NCBI GenBank assembly: GCA_015658965.1
Contig: DQNX01000011.1
Location: forward strand, 1 to 6,045
Source of the DNA: Gammaproteobacteria bacterium
Lineage (GTDB): Bacteria; Pseudomonadota; Gammaproteobacteria; PS1; Pseudothioglobaceae
Length of the DNA: 6,045 nucleotides
Direction of reading: 5' to 3'
Shown here: positions 1 to 5,755 of the stretch, one piece after another
How the letters are laid out: each line of letters starts with the position of its first letter
Numbering within the stretch: the first letter of the stretch is position 1
The notes under the pieces: generated by a model
The model's database searches: none
What the model was told of the DNA's origin: nothing
The model's input: the letters and a program-made list of their open reading frames with translations, nothing else
Program-made: the position numbers and the translations under genes

Positions 1-108
1 AAAGCCGATGTAATGCTGATGAATCAAGCAATCGAAAGCTTGGTTAAAACCAAGCCTGAACAATACTTATGGAATTACAAACGCTTTAAGTCTGTTGTTG
101 ATTATTAA
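1..108 (+). CDS. Lipid A biosynthesis acyltransferase (LpxL/LpxM family), C-terminal fragment
   Basis: The first 35 codons of the window read in frame 1 to a TAA at 106-108; the start lies upstream. The peptide ends with the block PEQYLWNYKRFK, preceded by MNQAIESLVK. This is the usual C-terminal signature of the inner-membrane acyltransferases that add secondary acyl chains to Kdo2-lipid A (HtrB/LpxL and MsbB/LpxM). The catalytic HX4D motif of the family lies near the N-terminus and is not in this window, so activity and the choice between LpxL and LpxM cannot be judged. The gene is unrelated in function to the ISC genes that follow and shows that the cell makes lipopolysaccharide. It ends 31 bases before cysE, so readthrough into cysE is possible. 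Confidence 0.82.
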   Translation, partial: KADVMLMNQAIESLVKTKPEQYLWNYKRFKSVVDY

Positions 109-124
109 GTTGATAAGTGCTCTA

Positions 125-133
125 TGATATAAT
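125..133 (+). promoter_or_regulatory. Extended -10 promoter of cysE
   Basis: Bases 125-133 read TGATATAAT, a perfect TGn plus TATAAT extended -10 element. No good -35 box sits at 16-18 bases; the best candidate, TTAAGT at 105-110, matches 3 of 6, which extended -10 promoters tolerate. A 6-base direct repeat GTTGAT (97-102 and 109-114) lies just upstream. Transcription should begin around 139-141, on or next to the cysE ATG at 140. Confidence 0.6.
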
Positions 134-139
134 CTACCC

Positions 140-838
140 ATGAAATTTATTGAAGACATTCAATGTGTGTTTGATCGCGATCCTGCGGCACGGAATACCT
201 TTGAAATAATTACTTGTTATTCCGGTGTGCAGGCGATGCTGTTGTATCGTCTGACGCATCGTCTGTGGCTGTTAAAACTTAAATGGTTGGCCCGGTTTAT
301 TTCGATGTTAACCCGATGGATTACCGGTATTGAGATTCATCCTGGTGCAGTGATTGGTCGACGTTTCTTTATTGACCATGGTATGGGTGTCGTTATCGGT
401 GAAACAGCCAAAATTGGCGATGATTGTACGCTGTATCATGGCGTGACTTTAGGGGGAACCACTTGGAAAAAAGGCAAACGCCATCCAACCTTGGGCAATA
501 ACGTGGTGATTGGTGCTGGTGCTAAAATTTTAGGCCCGATTACTTTGGGTGATAGTGTACGTGTAGGCTCTAATTCGGTGGTGGTTAAATCAGTTGAGTG
601 CTCTCAAACTGTGGTTGGTGTGCCTGCGCGCGTGTTGAAAGATTCTAAGACAAAAAGTGATCATTTCGAATCTTACGCCGTGGGTTCTGATGCTGATGAC
701 CCAAGTGTTAGAGCGATTAATACAATTTTGGCGCATATTCACGATATGGATAAGCAGCTTAATCTTGTCTCTAAGAAGCTTGACATTAAAGACCGAGACG
801 ACATTGACGTTGATAAACTAGAAATCGAAAGCAAGTAA
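140..838 (+). CDS. cysE: Serine O-acetyltransferase, short form
   Basis: Transfers acetyl from acetyl-CoA to L-serine to give O-acetylserine, the committed step of cysteine synthesis, in the cytoplasm. At 232 residues it belongs to the short CysE class, lacking much of the N-terminal helical domain of the 273-residue E. coli enzyme. Residues about 1-60 are helical (EDIQCVFDRDPAAR is family-typical). Residues about 64-165 form the hexapeptide left-handed beta helix, with IDHGMGVVIGETA, YHGVTLGGT, GKRHP, GAGAKILG and the closing GVPAR. His80 aligns with catalytic His158 of E. coli; its partner Asp143 is Glu65 here, in GIEIHP, as is common in short-form enzymes. The tail (170-232) is polar and probably helical, and ends ESK rather than the terminal Ile that docks into CysK. 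ATG 140 is the only plausible start: a TGA at 125-127 blocks the frame upstream. There is no Shine-Dalgarno. Its place before iscR links cysteine supply to sulfur use by IscS. Confidence 0.95.
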   Translation: MKFIEDIQCVFDRDPAARNTFEIITCYSGVQAMLLYRLTHRLWLLKLKWLARFISMLTRWITGIEIHPGAVIGRRFFIDHGMGVVIGETAKIGDDCTLYHGVTLGGTTWKKGKRHPTLGNNVVIGAGAKILGPITLGDSVRVGSNSVVVKSVECSQTVVGVPARVLKDSKTKSDHFESYAVGSDADDPSVRAINTILAHIHDMDKQLNLVSKKLDIKDRDDIDVDKLEIESK

Positions 839-874
839 TCTTTTTTTTATTAGTTATTTATATGAGTAGGGTTT

Positions 875-899
875 TTACTTGACTAAAATACTTGGTTAA
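875..899 (+). promoter_or_regulatory. IscR type 1-like operator
   Basis: By hand this stretch matches about 20 of 25 positions of the E. coli IscR type 1 consensus as I recall it, including the uninterrupted core ACTTGACTAAAATA at 877-890. Mismatches fall mainly in the right half. It covers the -35 box of the iscR promoter and reaches to within a few bases of the -10. Holo-IscR bound here would block RNA polymerase, giving the cluster-dependent feedback known in E. coli. Only one such site is evident. An overlapping 6-base inverted repeat (ATACTT 888-893, AAGTAT 898-903) is part of the same region. Confidence 0.65.
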
Positions 900-908
900 G
901 TATATAAT
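879..908 (+). promoter_or_regulatory. Sigma70 promoter of the isc operon
   Basis: TTGACT at 879-884 (5 of 6 match to the -35 consensus) is followed after 18 bases by a perfect TATAAT at 903-908. The predicted start is near 914-916, leaving a leader of about 24 bases before the iscR ATG at 939. An AT-rich stretch with a run of eight T lies further upstream (841-848). This is the only strong promoter seen for iscR through fdx. Confidence 0.75.
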
Positions 909-938
909 AATACCCTGTTTAAAAAAACAAGGATTGCT

Positions 939-1358
939 ATGCAATTAACAACAAAAGGCCGTTACGCTGTAACAGCCATGTTAGATTTGGCATCTAATAG
1001 TACTGGTAAACCCATTACACTTGATATTATCTCGCAAAGACAAAATATCTCACTGTCTTATCTTGAGCAATTATTCGCCAAGCTTAGAAAGGCAGAATTG
1101 GTTAAAAGTGTGCGTGGTCCAGGCGGTGGTTATCTACTAGACACGGTGGCTGAAGATATTACTTTGACGCAAATTATCGAAGCTGTTGATGAAAATATCG
1201 ATCTGCGTCGCTGCAAAGGAATGAGTACTTGTCATAGTGGTAAGCAATGTATTTCTCACCAGCTTTGGTGTGAAGTAAGTGACCAAATTAGAACGTTTTT
1301 AAGCAGTAAAAATTTACAACAAGTAATCGACGATCATCAATTAAAAAAAGGACTATAA
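939..1358 (+). CDS. iscR: Rrf2-family Fe-S regulator IscR
   Basis: Transcription factor that senses cluster status by carrying a [2Fe-2S] cluster and, when loaded, represses its own operon. The N-terminal winged helix-turn-helix (about residues 1-65) carries MQLTTKGRYAVTAMLDLA and SLSYLEQLFAKLRKAELVKSVRGPGGGYLL, near-identical to E. coli IscR, including Glu43, the residue linked to DNA-site discrimination. The cluster ligands are Cys92, Cys98, Cys104 and His107 (Cx5Cx5CxxH), at the same numbers as in E. coli. The protein is 139 residues against 162, because the polar C-terminal tail after the dimerisation helix is missing. Start ATG 939 gives the family N-terminus and has an AAGGA at 929-933, five bases upstream. 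It is the first gene of the operon, behind a promoter overlapped by an IscR-like site, and is followed after 4 bases by iscS. Confidence 0.97.
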   Translation: MQLTTKGRYAVTAMLDLASNSTGKPITLDIISQRQNISLSYLEQLFAKLRKAELVKSVRGPGGGYLLDTVAEDITLTQIIEAVDENIDLRRCKGMSTCHSGKQCISHQLWCEVSDQIRTFLSSKNLQQVIDDHQLKKGL

Positions 1359-1362
1359 ACTT

Positions 1363-2577
1363 ATGTCAGTACCTACTTATATGGATTATTCAGCAACCAC
1401 ACCGGTTGACAAACGCGTTGCTAAAAAAATGATGCAATACTTAACCATGGATGGTGATTTTGGCAATCCAGCAAGCAATTCTCATTACTATGGCTGGCAA
1501 GCAGATGAAGCCGTAAAAAACGCCAGAAAACAAGTGGCTAGTTTGATTGGCGCAGACCCAAGAGAAATTGTTTGGACTTCTGGCGCGACTGAATCAGACA
1601 ACTTGGCAATCAAAGGTATTGCGCATTTTTACAAGAAAAAAGGCAACCATATTATTACCCTTAAAACTGAGCATAAAGCGGTATTAGATACTTGTCGTCA
1701 GTTAGAAAGAGAGGGATATGAGATAACTTACTTAGACCCAATGGCAAATGGTTTATTGGATTTAAACGTTTTAAAAGCTGCAATTACCGATCAAACGCTA
1801 TTGGTTTCTATCATGCACGTGAACAACGAAATTGGCGTGATTCAAGACATCGAAGCTATTGGCAATCTTTGTCGTGAGCGCAAAGTATTTTTCCATGTTG
1901 ATGCCGCACAATCTGCAGGCAAAGTGGCCATTGATTTGTCAACCTTACCGGTTGATTTAATGAGCTTTTCAGCGCATAAAATTTATGGCCCTAAAGGCAT
2001 GGGTGCTTTGTATGTACGTCGTAAGCCACGTGTTCGCATTGAGGCGCAAATACACGGCGGCGGGCATGAGCGTGGCATGCGTTCAGGCACGTTAGCCACT
2101 CATCAAATTGTAGGCATGGGTGAGGCTTTTGCCATTGCCGAGGCAGAAATGAGCGATGAAAGTGCAAGATTTAAAATATTGCGTGATCGTTTATTAGCCG
2201 GTTTTATTGATATGGAAGAAGTGCAAGTGAATGGCGATTTAGATCAGCGCATTCCAGGCAATCTTAACATTAGCTTTAACTATGTAGAAGGTGAGTCGTT
2301 AATGATGGCGATTAACACCATTGCAGTATCTTCAGGTTCTGCCTGTACATCGGCAAGCCTTGAGCCTTCTTATGTGCTTAGAGCACTCGGTTTGAGTGAT
2401 GAATTAGCACACAGCTCTATTCGTTTTAGTATTGGTAGGTATACCACTGAAGCCGATATTGATAAGGCCATCGTTTTGGTTCGTGATAAGGTAGAAAAAC
2501 TACGGGATTTGTCACCATTATGGGACATGTTTAAAGACGGCGTTGATTTGAGTAAAGTTGAGTGGGCTGCACACTAA
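1363..2577 (+). CDS. iscS: Cysteine desulfurase IscS
   Basis: PLP-dependent enzyme that converts L-cysteine to alanine and holds the sulfur as a persulfide for delivery to IscU and other acceptors such as tRNA thiolation proteins. It has 404 residues, exactly the E. coli length. PLP binding is shown by Lys206 in SFSAHKIYGPKG, His104 in KTEHKAVLD, and Asp180 and Gln183 in HVDAAQ. The persulfide-forming Cys328 is in SSGSACTSASLEPSYVLRALG on the mobile loop. The C-terminal block LRDLSPLWDMFKDGVDLSKVEW, involved in IscU docking, is intact. The start follows the iscR stop by 4 bases with AAGGA at 1348-1352, so translation is probably coupled to iscR. Nothing is missing. The 77-base gap after it is unusually long for this operon. 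Confidence 0.98.
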   Translation: MSVPTYMDYSATTPVDKRVAKKMMQYLTMDGDFGNPASNSHYYGWQADEAVKNARKQVASLIGADPREIVWTSGATESDNLAIKGIAHFYKKKGNHIITLKTEHKAVLDTCRQLEREGYEITYLDPMANGLLDLNVLKAAITDQTLLVSIMHVNNEIGVIQDIEAIGNLCRERKVFFHVDAAQSAGKVAIDLSTLPVDLMSFSAHKIYGPKGMGALYVRRKPRVRIEAQIHGGGHERGMRSGTLATHQIVGMGEAFAIAEAEMSDESARFKILRDRLLAGFIDMEEVQVNGDLDQRIPGNLNISFNYVEGESLMMAINTIAVSSGSACTSASLEPSYVLRALGLSDELAHSSIRFSIGRYTTEADIDKAIVLVRDKVEKLRDLSPLWDMFKDGVDLSKVEWAAH

Positions 2578-2601
2578 TTACGATACAAAATACAAGGACT
2601 A

Positions 2602-2622
2602 TCTAGCCGATAAAAGGTTAGA
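2602..2622 (+). other. Small RNA hairpin in the iscS-iscU gap
   Basis: TCTAGCC at 2602-2608 can pair with GGTTAGA at 2616-2622 (seven pairs, one of them G-U) around the loop GATAAAA. No T-run follows, so it is not an intrinsic terminator. It lies in the 77-base gap between iscS and iscU. It could mark an mRNA processing or protection point at the 3' end of iscRS, or be chance in AT-rich DNA. It does not cover the iscU Shine-Dalgarno (AGGAG, 2643-2647). Confidence 0.35.
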
Positions 2623-2654
2623 ATGACAACAAAAGAACTATTAGGAGAAATAAG

Positions 2655-3032
2655 ATGGCATACGGTGAAAAAGTACTAGATCATTATGAAAATCCACGCA
2701 ATGTGGGTGTATTAGATAAAGACGCAAAAAATGTAGGCACAGGCATGGTGGGTGCACCCGCCTGTGGTGACGTCATGCGTCTGCAAATTCAAGTCAACGA
2801 TGAAGGTATCATCGAAGAGGCGAAATTTAAAACGTATGGTTGTGGTTCGGCTATTGCGTCAAGTTCATTATTGACTGAATGGGTTAAAGGTAAAACGTTA
2901 GCTGAAGCGGCTGAAATTAAGAACACAGATATTGCTGAAGAACTGGCTTTACCACCAGTAAAGATTCATTGTTCAGTACTGGCTGAGGATGCGATCAAAG
3001 CGGCTATTAATGATATTAAAAGTAAAGCTTAA
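2655..3032 (+). CDS. iscU: Fe-S cluster assembly scaffold IscU
   Basis: Scaffold on which [2Fe-2S] and then [4Fe-4S] clusters are built before transfer to carriers and apo-proteins. It has 125 residues (E. coli 128). The ligands Cys37, Cys63 and Cys106 are present, in GAPACGDVM, TYGCGSAIASSS and KIHCSVLAEDAI, with Asp39, the residue that governs cluster stability and release, and His105. The HscA recognition motif LPPVK is at residues 99-103. The start has the strongest Shine-Dalgarno in the operon, AGGAG at 2643-2647, seven bases before ATG. That suits a scaffold needed in larger amounts than the enzyme upstream. It is followed after 9 bases by iscA. A possible 18-codon ORF overlaps its first codons in another frame. 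Confidence 0.98.
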   Translation: MAYGEKVLDHYENPRNVGVLDKDAKNVGTGMVGAPACGDVMRLQIQVNDEGIIEEAKFKTYGCGSAIASSSLLTEWVKGKTLAEAAEIKNTDIAEELALPPVKIHCSVLAEDAIKAAINDIKSKA

Positions 3033-3041
3033 TATTAACAA

Positions 3042-3365
3042 ATGGCAATCACATTAACGAAAGAAGCGGTTGAACGTATGGCTGGATTTTTATCCAGTCG
3101 TGGGTCAGGTGTGGGCATTCGTTTATCCGTTCAAACAACAGGTTGTTCTGGTTTAGGCTACAACATCGAGTTTGTAGATGCTGTTAATGAAGACGATAGC
3201 ATTTTTGAAGACGGTGGTGTTAAGCTGATTGTTGATGCTAAGAGTTTAATTTACATCGATGGTACCGAGGTTGATTTTGTTAAAGAGGGTCTAAACGAAG
3301 GTTTTGAATTTAATAATCCAAATGCTAAAGCCGAATGTGGCTGTGGTGAATCATTCACCGTTTAG
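3042..3365 (+). CDS. iscA: A-type Fe-S carrier / iron donor IscA
   Basis: A-type protein that receives clusters or iron and passes them to apo-targets, notably for [4Fe-4S] formation. It has 107 residues, the E. coli length. The three conserved cysteines are Cys35 (QTTGCSGLGY), Cys99 and Cys101 (ECGCGESFTV), at the usual numbers. The N-terminus MAITLTKEAVERM aligns with the family, so ATG 3042 is secure although no Shine-Dalgarno precedes it. The 9-base gap from the iscU stop suggests translation by ribosomes coming from iscU. Its last codons and stop lie inside a terminator-like hairpin followed by six T (3345-3371). Confidence 0.97.
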   Translation: MAITLTKEAVERMAGFLSSRGSGVGIRLSVQTTGCSGLGYNIEFVDAVNEDDSIFEDGGVKLIVDAKSLIYIDGTEVDFVKEGLNEGFEFNNPNAKAECGCGESFTV

Positions 3366-3371
3366 TTTTTT
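3345..3371 (+). terminator. Terminator-like hairpin at the end of iscA (possible attenuator)
   Basis: GGTGAA at 3345-3350 pairs perfectly with TTCACC at 3354-3359 around the 3-base loop TCA, extendable by two wobble pairs at the base. GTTTAG and a run of six T (3366-3371) follow. The T-run starts about six bases after the stem, so termination would be partial at best. The stem lies in the last iscA codons and the TAG is at 3363-3365; a translating ribosome would melt it. It separates the iscRSUA part from hscBA-fdx. Confidence 0.4.
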
Positions 3372-3377
3372 CTCGTT

Positions 3378-3890
3378 ATGCAAAACTATTTTGAGCTGTT
3401 CTCGCTAGAGGTTGATTTTACGATTGACTTAAATGCACTAGAGTCTGTATATCAAACGCAAATCCAAGTGTTTCATCCAGATAATTTTGTCACTAAAAGT
3501 GATAAAGAAAAATCCATCGCTTTGCAAAATACATCACTGATTAATACGGTTTATGACACCTTAAAGTCGCCTTTATTAAGGGCGACTTATTTATTGGAAT
3601 TGCAAGGCATTAATGCCTTTGATGAGAAAGACACACAAATGGACATGGATTTTCTACTCAGTCAGATCGCCTTGAGGGAACAATTAGAATCTATTGAATC
3701 TTCGAAGGATGAACCGTCATTGGATGATTTTATTGAAGATATTTCTCAAAAAATTAAACAGAATATTAGCCAAGTTAAACAGTTGTTTGTTGTCAATGAG
3801 TTCGATAAAATAAAAAACCTGGTTCGAGAGCTTAAATTTTATAAGCAGTTAAACACACAAGCGAATCAATTGATGGACGAGTGGTTGTAA
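3378..3890 (+). CDS. hscB: J-type co-chaperone HscB
   Basis: Co-chaperone that delivers IscU to HscA and stimulates its ATPase. It has 170 residues (E. coli 171). An N-terminal J-domain (about 1-75) holds the HPD tripeptide at residues 33-35 in VFHPDNF, followed by helix III (ALQNTSLINTVYDTLKSPLLRATYLLELQG). The C-terminal three-helix bundle (about 85-170) contains DFLLSQIALREQLESIE, the surface that binds IscU; Leu93-Leu94 replace the Leu92-Met93 pair of E. coli. The start gives the family N-terminus (MQNYFELF; E. coli MDYFTLF). No Shine-Dalgarno is visible; the 12-base gap after iscA is T-rich. The sequence is less conserved than its neighbours, as usual for HscB. Confidence 0.95.
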   Translation: MQNYFELFSLEVDFTIDLNALESVYQTQIQVFHPDNFVTKSDKEKSIALQNTSLINTVYDTLKSPLLRATYLLELQGINAFDEKDTQMDMDFLLSQIALREQLESIESSKDEPSLDDFIEDISQKIKQNISQVKQLFVVNEFDKIKNLVRELKFYKQLNTQANQLMDEWL

Positions 3891-3899
3891 AATAAGCGT

Positions 3900-5744
3900 A
3901 TGGCATTATTACAAATATCAGAGCCCGGACAATCGAGTGCACCACACCAGCACAAGCTAGCAATTGGTATTGATCTTGGGACCACAAATTCTTTGGTGGC
4001 TTCGGTTATGAGTGGTGTGAGTACCGTTTTAACCGATGAGAACAATCAAGCAATCCTGCCTTCTGTGGTGCATTGTGGTAAAGACAACATCTTAACCGTA
4101 GGTTGTGATGCTTGTCCTTATGCTAAAACCGACCCTACCAATACCATTATTTCAGTCAAGCGCTTTATGGGCTTGGGTTATCGAGAGGTCAATGATTTTA
4201 AAAACTGCCCTTATCTATTGGTTGAAAATGGTAACCATGTGTTGTTTCATACGGCCATGGGTGATTTGAGTGCAGTAGAAATTTCATCTAGTATTTTGTC
4301 CACTTTAAAAACACGTGCAGAAGATGCGCTTGGCGGTGATCTGGTTGGTGCTGTGATTACTGTGCCTGCCTATTTTAATGATGCACAACGACAAGCCACT
4401 AAAGATGCCGCAACATTGGCTGGGTTAAATACCTTGCGTTTGCTCAACGAGCCTACAGCGGCAGCTGTGGCTTATGGCTTAGAGTCGGGTGAAGCCGGTG
4501 TCCATGCAATTTATGATTTGGGTGGCGGTACCTTTGATATTTCTATCCTGAGTTTTCAAAAAGGCGTGTTCAAAGTATTAGCTACAGGCGGAGACTCTAG
4601 CTTGGGCGGTGATGATTTCGACCAACTGATTATTGACGATTGTATTGAAAGTTTAGATTTGGGCGATTTAACACCCACACAAATGCAGAAAATTAAGCAA
4701 TATGCACGCACAGCCAAGGAAACACTATCCGAGCAAGAATTTGCCGAATTTGATTGTGTAGAAGCGCCTTACCGCATTAGCAAAGAGAAGTTTGAGTCTT
4801 TATCGGAGTCATTGATTAAACGCACCTTGTTGTTAAGCAAACGCTGCGTTAGAGATGCTGAAGTTGAGATGAAGGAAGTTAAAGATATTATTATGGTGGG
4901 TGGTTCAACACGCATGCCATTGGTCCGACAAATGGTGGGTGATTTATTTGATAAGCCAGTTTTATGCAGTATTAACCCAGACGAGGTAGTGGCTAAAGGC
5001 GCGGCTATTCAGGCCAATGTTTTGGCGGGCAATAAGTCAAAAGATGACGTGTTGCTTTTGGATGTGTTGCCTTTATCACTTGGCCTTGAAACCATGGGCG
5101 GTTTGGTAGAAAAAGTTGTGCATCGAAACACCACAATTCCCATTGTGCGAGCGCAAGAATTTACCACCTTTAAAGACGGCCAAACGGCCATGAGTGTTCA
5201 CGTGTTGCAAGGTGAACGTGAATTGGTAAAAGATTGTCGATCACTCGGTAAATTTGAGCTTAGAGGTATCCCGCCAATGGTGGCTGGTAACGCGCGTATT
5301 CGGGTTGAATTTCAAGTGGATGCTGATGGATTGTTGTCTGTTAGTGCAACAGAACAGGTGTCTGGTGTGAAAGCCAATGTTACTATTAAGCCCTCTTATG
5401 GTTTAACCGACGCTGAGATGGAAAAAATGCTCAAGGATTCTATTTTATTTGCCAAAAATGACATCGAAGCCAGGCAGTTACACGAAACACAGGTTGATGC
5501 TAAACGCACAATAGAGGCGATTGATTCGGCTTTAGAGTGCGACAAAGGCTTGCTAGATGATAAAATGATTGACACCATTCTCCAAGCAAGAGCTGGTTTA
5601 GAAAAAGTTAGTGAAGATGACAATGAAAAAACAATTAAAACAGCCATTGATCGGCTAGAAAAAGTCAGTGAGAAGTTTGTAGAAATACGCATGAATAGCA
5701 CCGTAATGAAGGCCATGAAAGGCCGTAATGTTGACGAATTTTAA
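3900..5744 (+). CDS. hscA: Hsp70-type chaperone HscA
   Basis: Specialised Hsp70 that binds the IscU LPPVK motif and, with HscB and ATP, promotes release of the cluster to acceptors. It has 614 residues (E. coli 616). The nucleotide-binding domain (about 20-383) has GIDLGTTNS at 23-31, VPAYFNDAQRQATKDAA, LLNEPTAAA, DLGGGTFD at 206-213 and GGSTRMPLVR from 334. The linker LLLDVLPLSLGLET is at 385-398. The substrate-binding domain carries the HscA-typical RAQEFTTFKDGQTAM and GERELVKDCRSL, and the helical lid ends in GRNVDEF. The N-terminal extension MALLQISEPGQSSAPHQ is the HscA signature and fixes the start at 3900, despite the absence of a Shine-Dalgarno in the 9-base gap after hscB. Oddity: ten cysteines, including Cys69-x-x-Cys72 in the ATPase domain. 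Only Cys446 aligns with one I recall in E. coli HscA. Confidence 0.97.
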   Translation: MALLQISEPGQSSAPHQHKLAIGIDLGTTNSLVASVMSGVSTVLTDENNQAILPSVVHCGKDNILTVGCDACPYAKTDPTNTIISVKRFMGLGYREVNDFKNCPYLLVENGNHVLFHTAMGDLSAVEISSSILSTLKTRAEDALGGDLVGAVITVPAYFNDAQRQATKDAATLAGLNTLRLLNEPTAAAVAYGLESGEAGVHAIYDLGGGTFDISILSFQKGVFKVLATGGDSSLGGDDFDQLIIDDCIESLDLGDLTPTQMQKIKQYARTAKETLSEQEFAEFDCVEAPYRISKEKFESLSESLIKRTLLLSKRCVRDAEVEMKEVKDIIMVGGSTRMPLVRQMVGDLFDKPVLCSINPDEVVAKGAAIQANVLAGNKSKDDVLLLDVLPLSLGLETMGGLVEKVVHRNTTIPIVRAQEFTTFKDGQTAMSVHVLQGERELVKDCRSLGKFELRGIPPMVAGNARIRVEFQVDADGLLSVSATEQVSGVKANVTIKPSYGLTDAEMEKMLKDSILFAKNDIEARQLHETQVDAKRTIEAIDSALECDKGLLDDKMIDTILQARAGLEKVSEDDNEKTIKTAIDRLEKVSEKFVEIRMNSTVMKAMKGRNVDEF

Positions 5745-5755
5745 AAGGAACAGTT

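Noticed and set aside
38..55. Perfect inverted repeat GCTTGGTT/AACCAAGC with a two-base centre
   Set aside because: It is within the acyltransferase coding region and has no T-run after it. The shared CTTGGTTAA word at the iscR promoter is short enough to be chance.
838..849. Run of eight T directly after the cysE stop, as a terminator
   Set aside because: No convincing GC-containing stem precedes it within the last 40 bases of cysE. It may contribute to AT-rich upstream promoter DNA instead.
2558..2589. Possible internal promoter before iscU (TTGAGT with TACGAT)
   Set aside because: The spacer is only 15 bases and the -10 matches 4 of 6; too weak to list without transcript data.
5009..5191. 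60-codon ORF on the minus strand
   Set aside because: Lies entirely inside hscA, in a region whose plus-strand product is strongly conserved; no ribosome site or recognisable family.
5396..5716. 106-codon ORF on the minus strand
   Set aside because: Antisense to the HscA lid domain. The Ser- and Leu-rich product is what the reverse complement of a charged helical coding region gives; no independent support.
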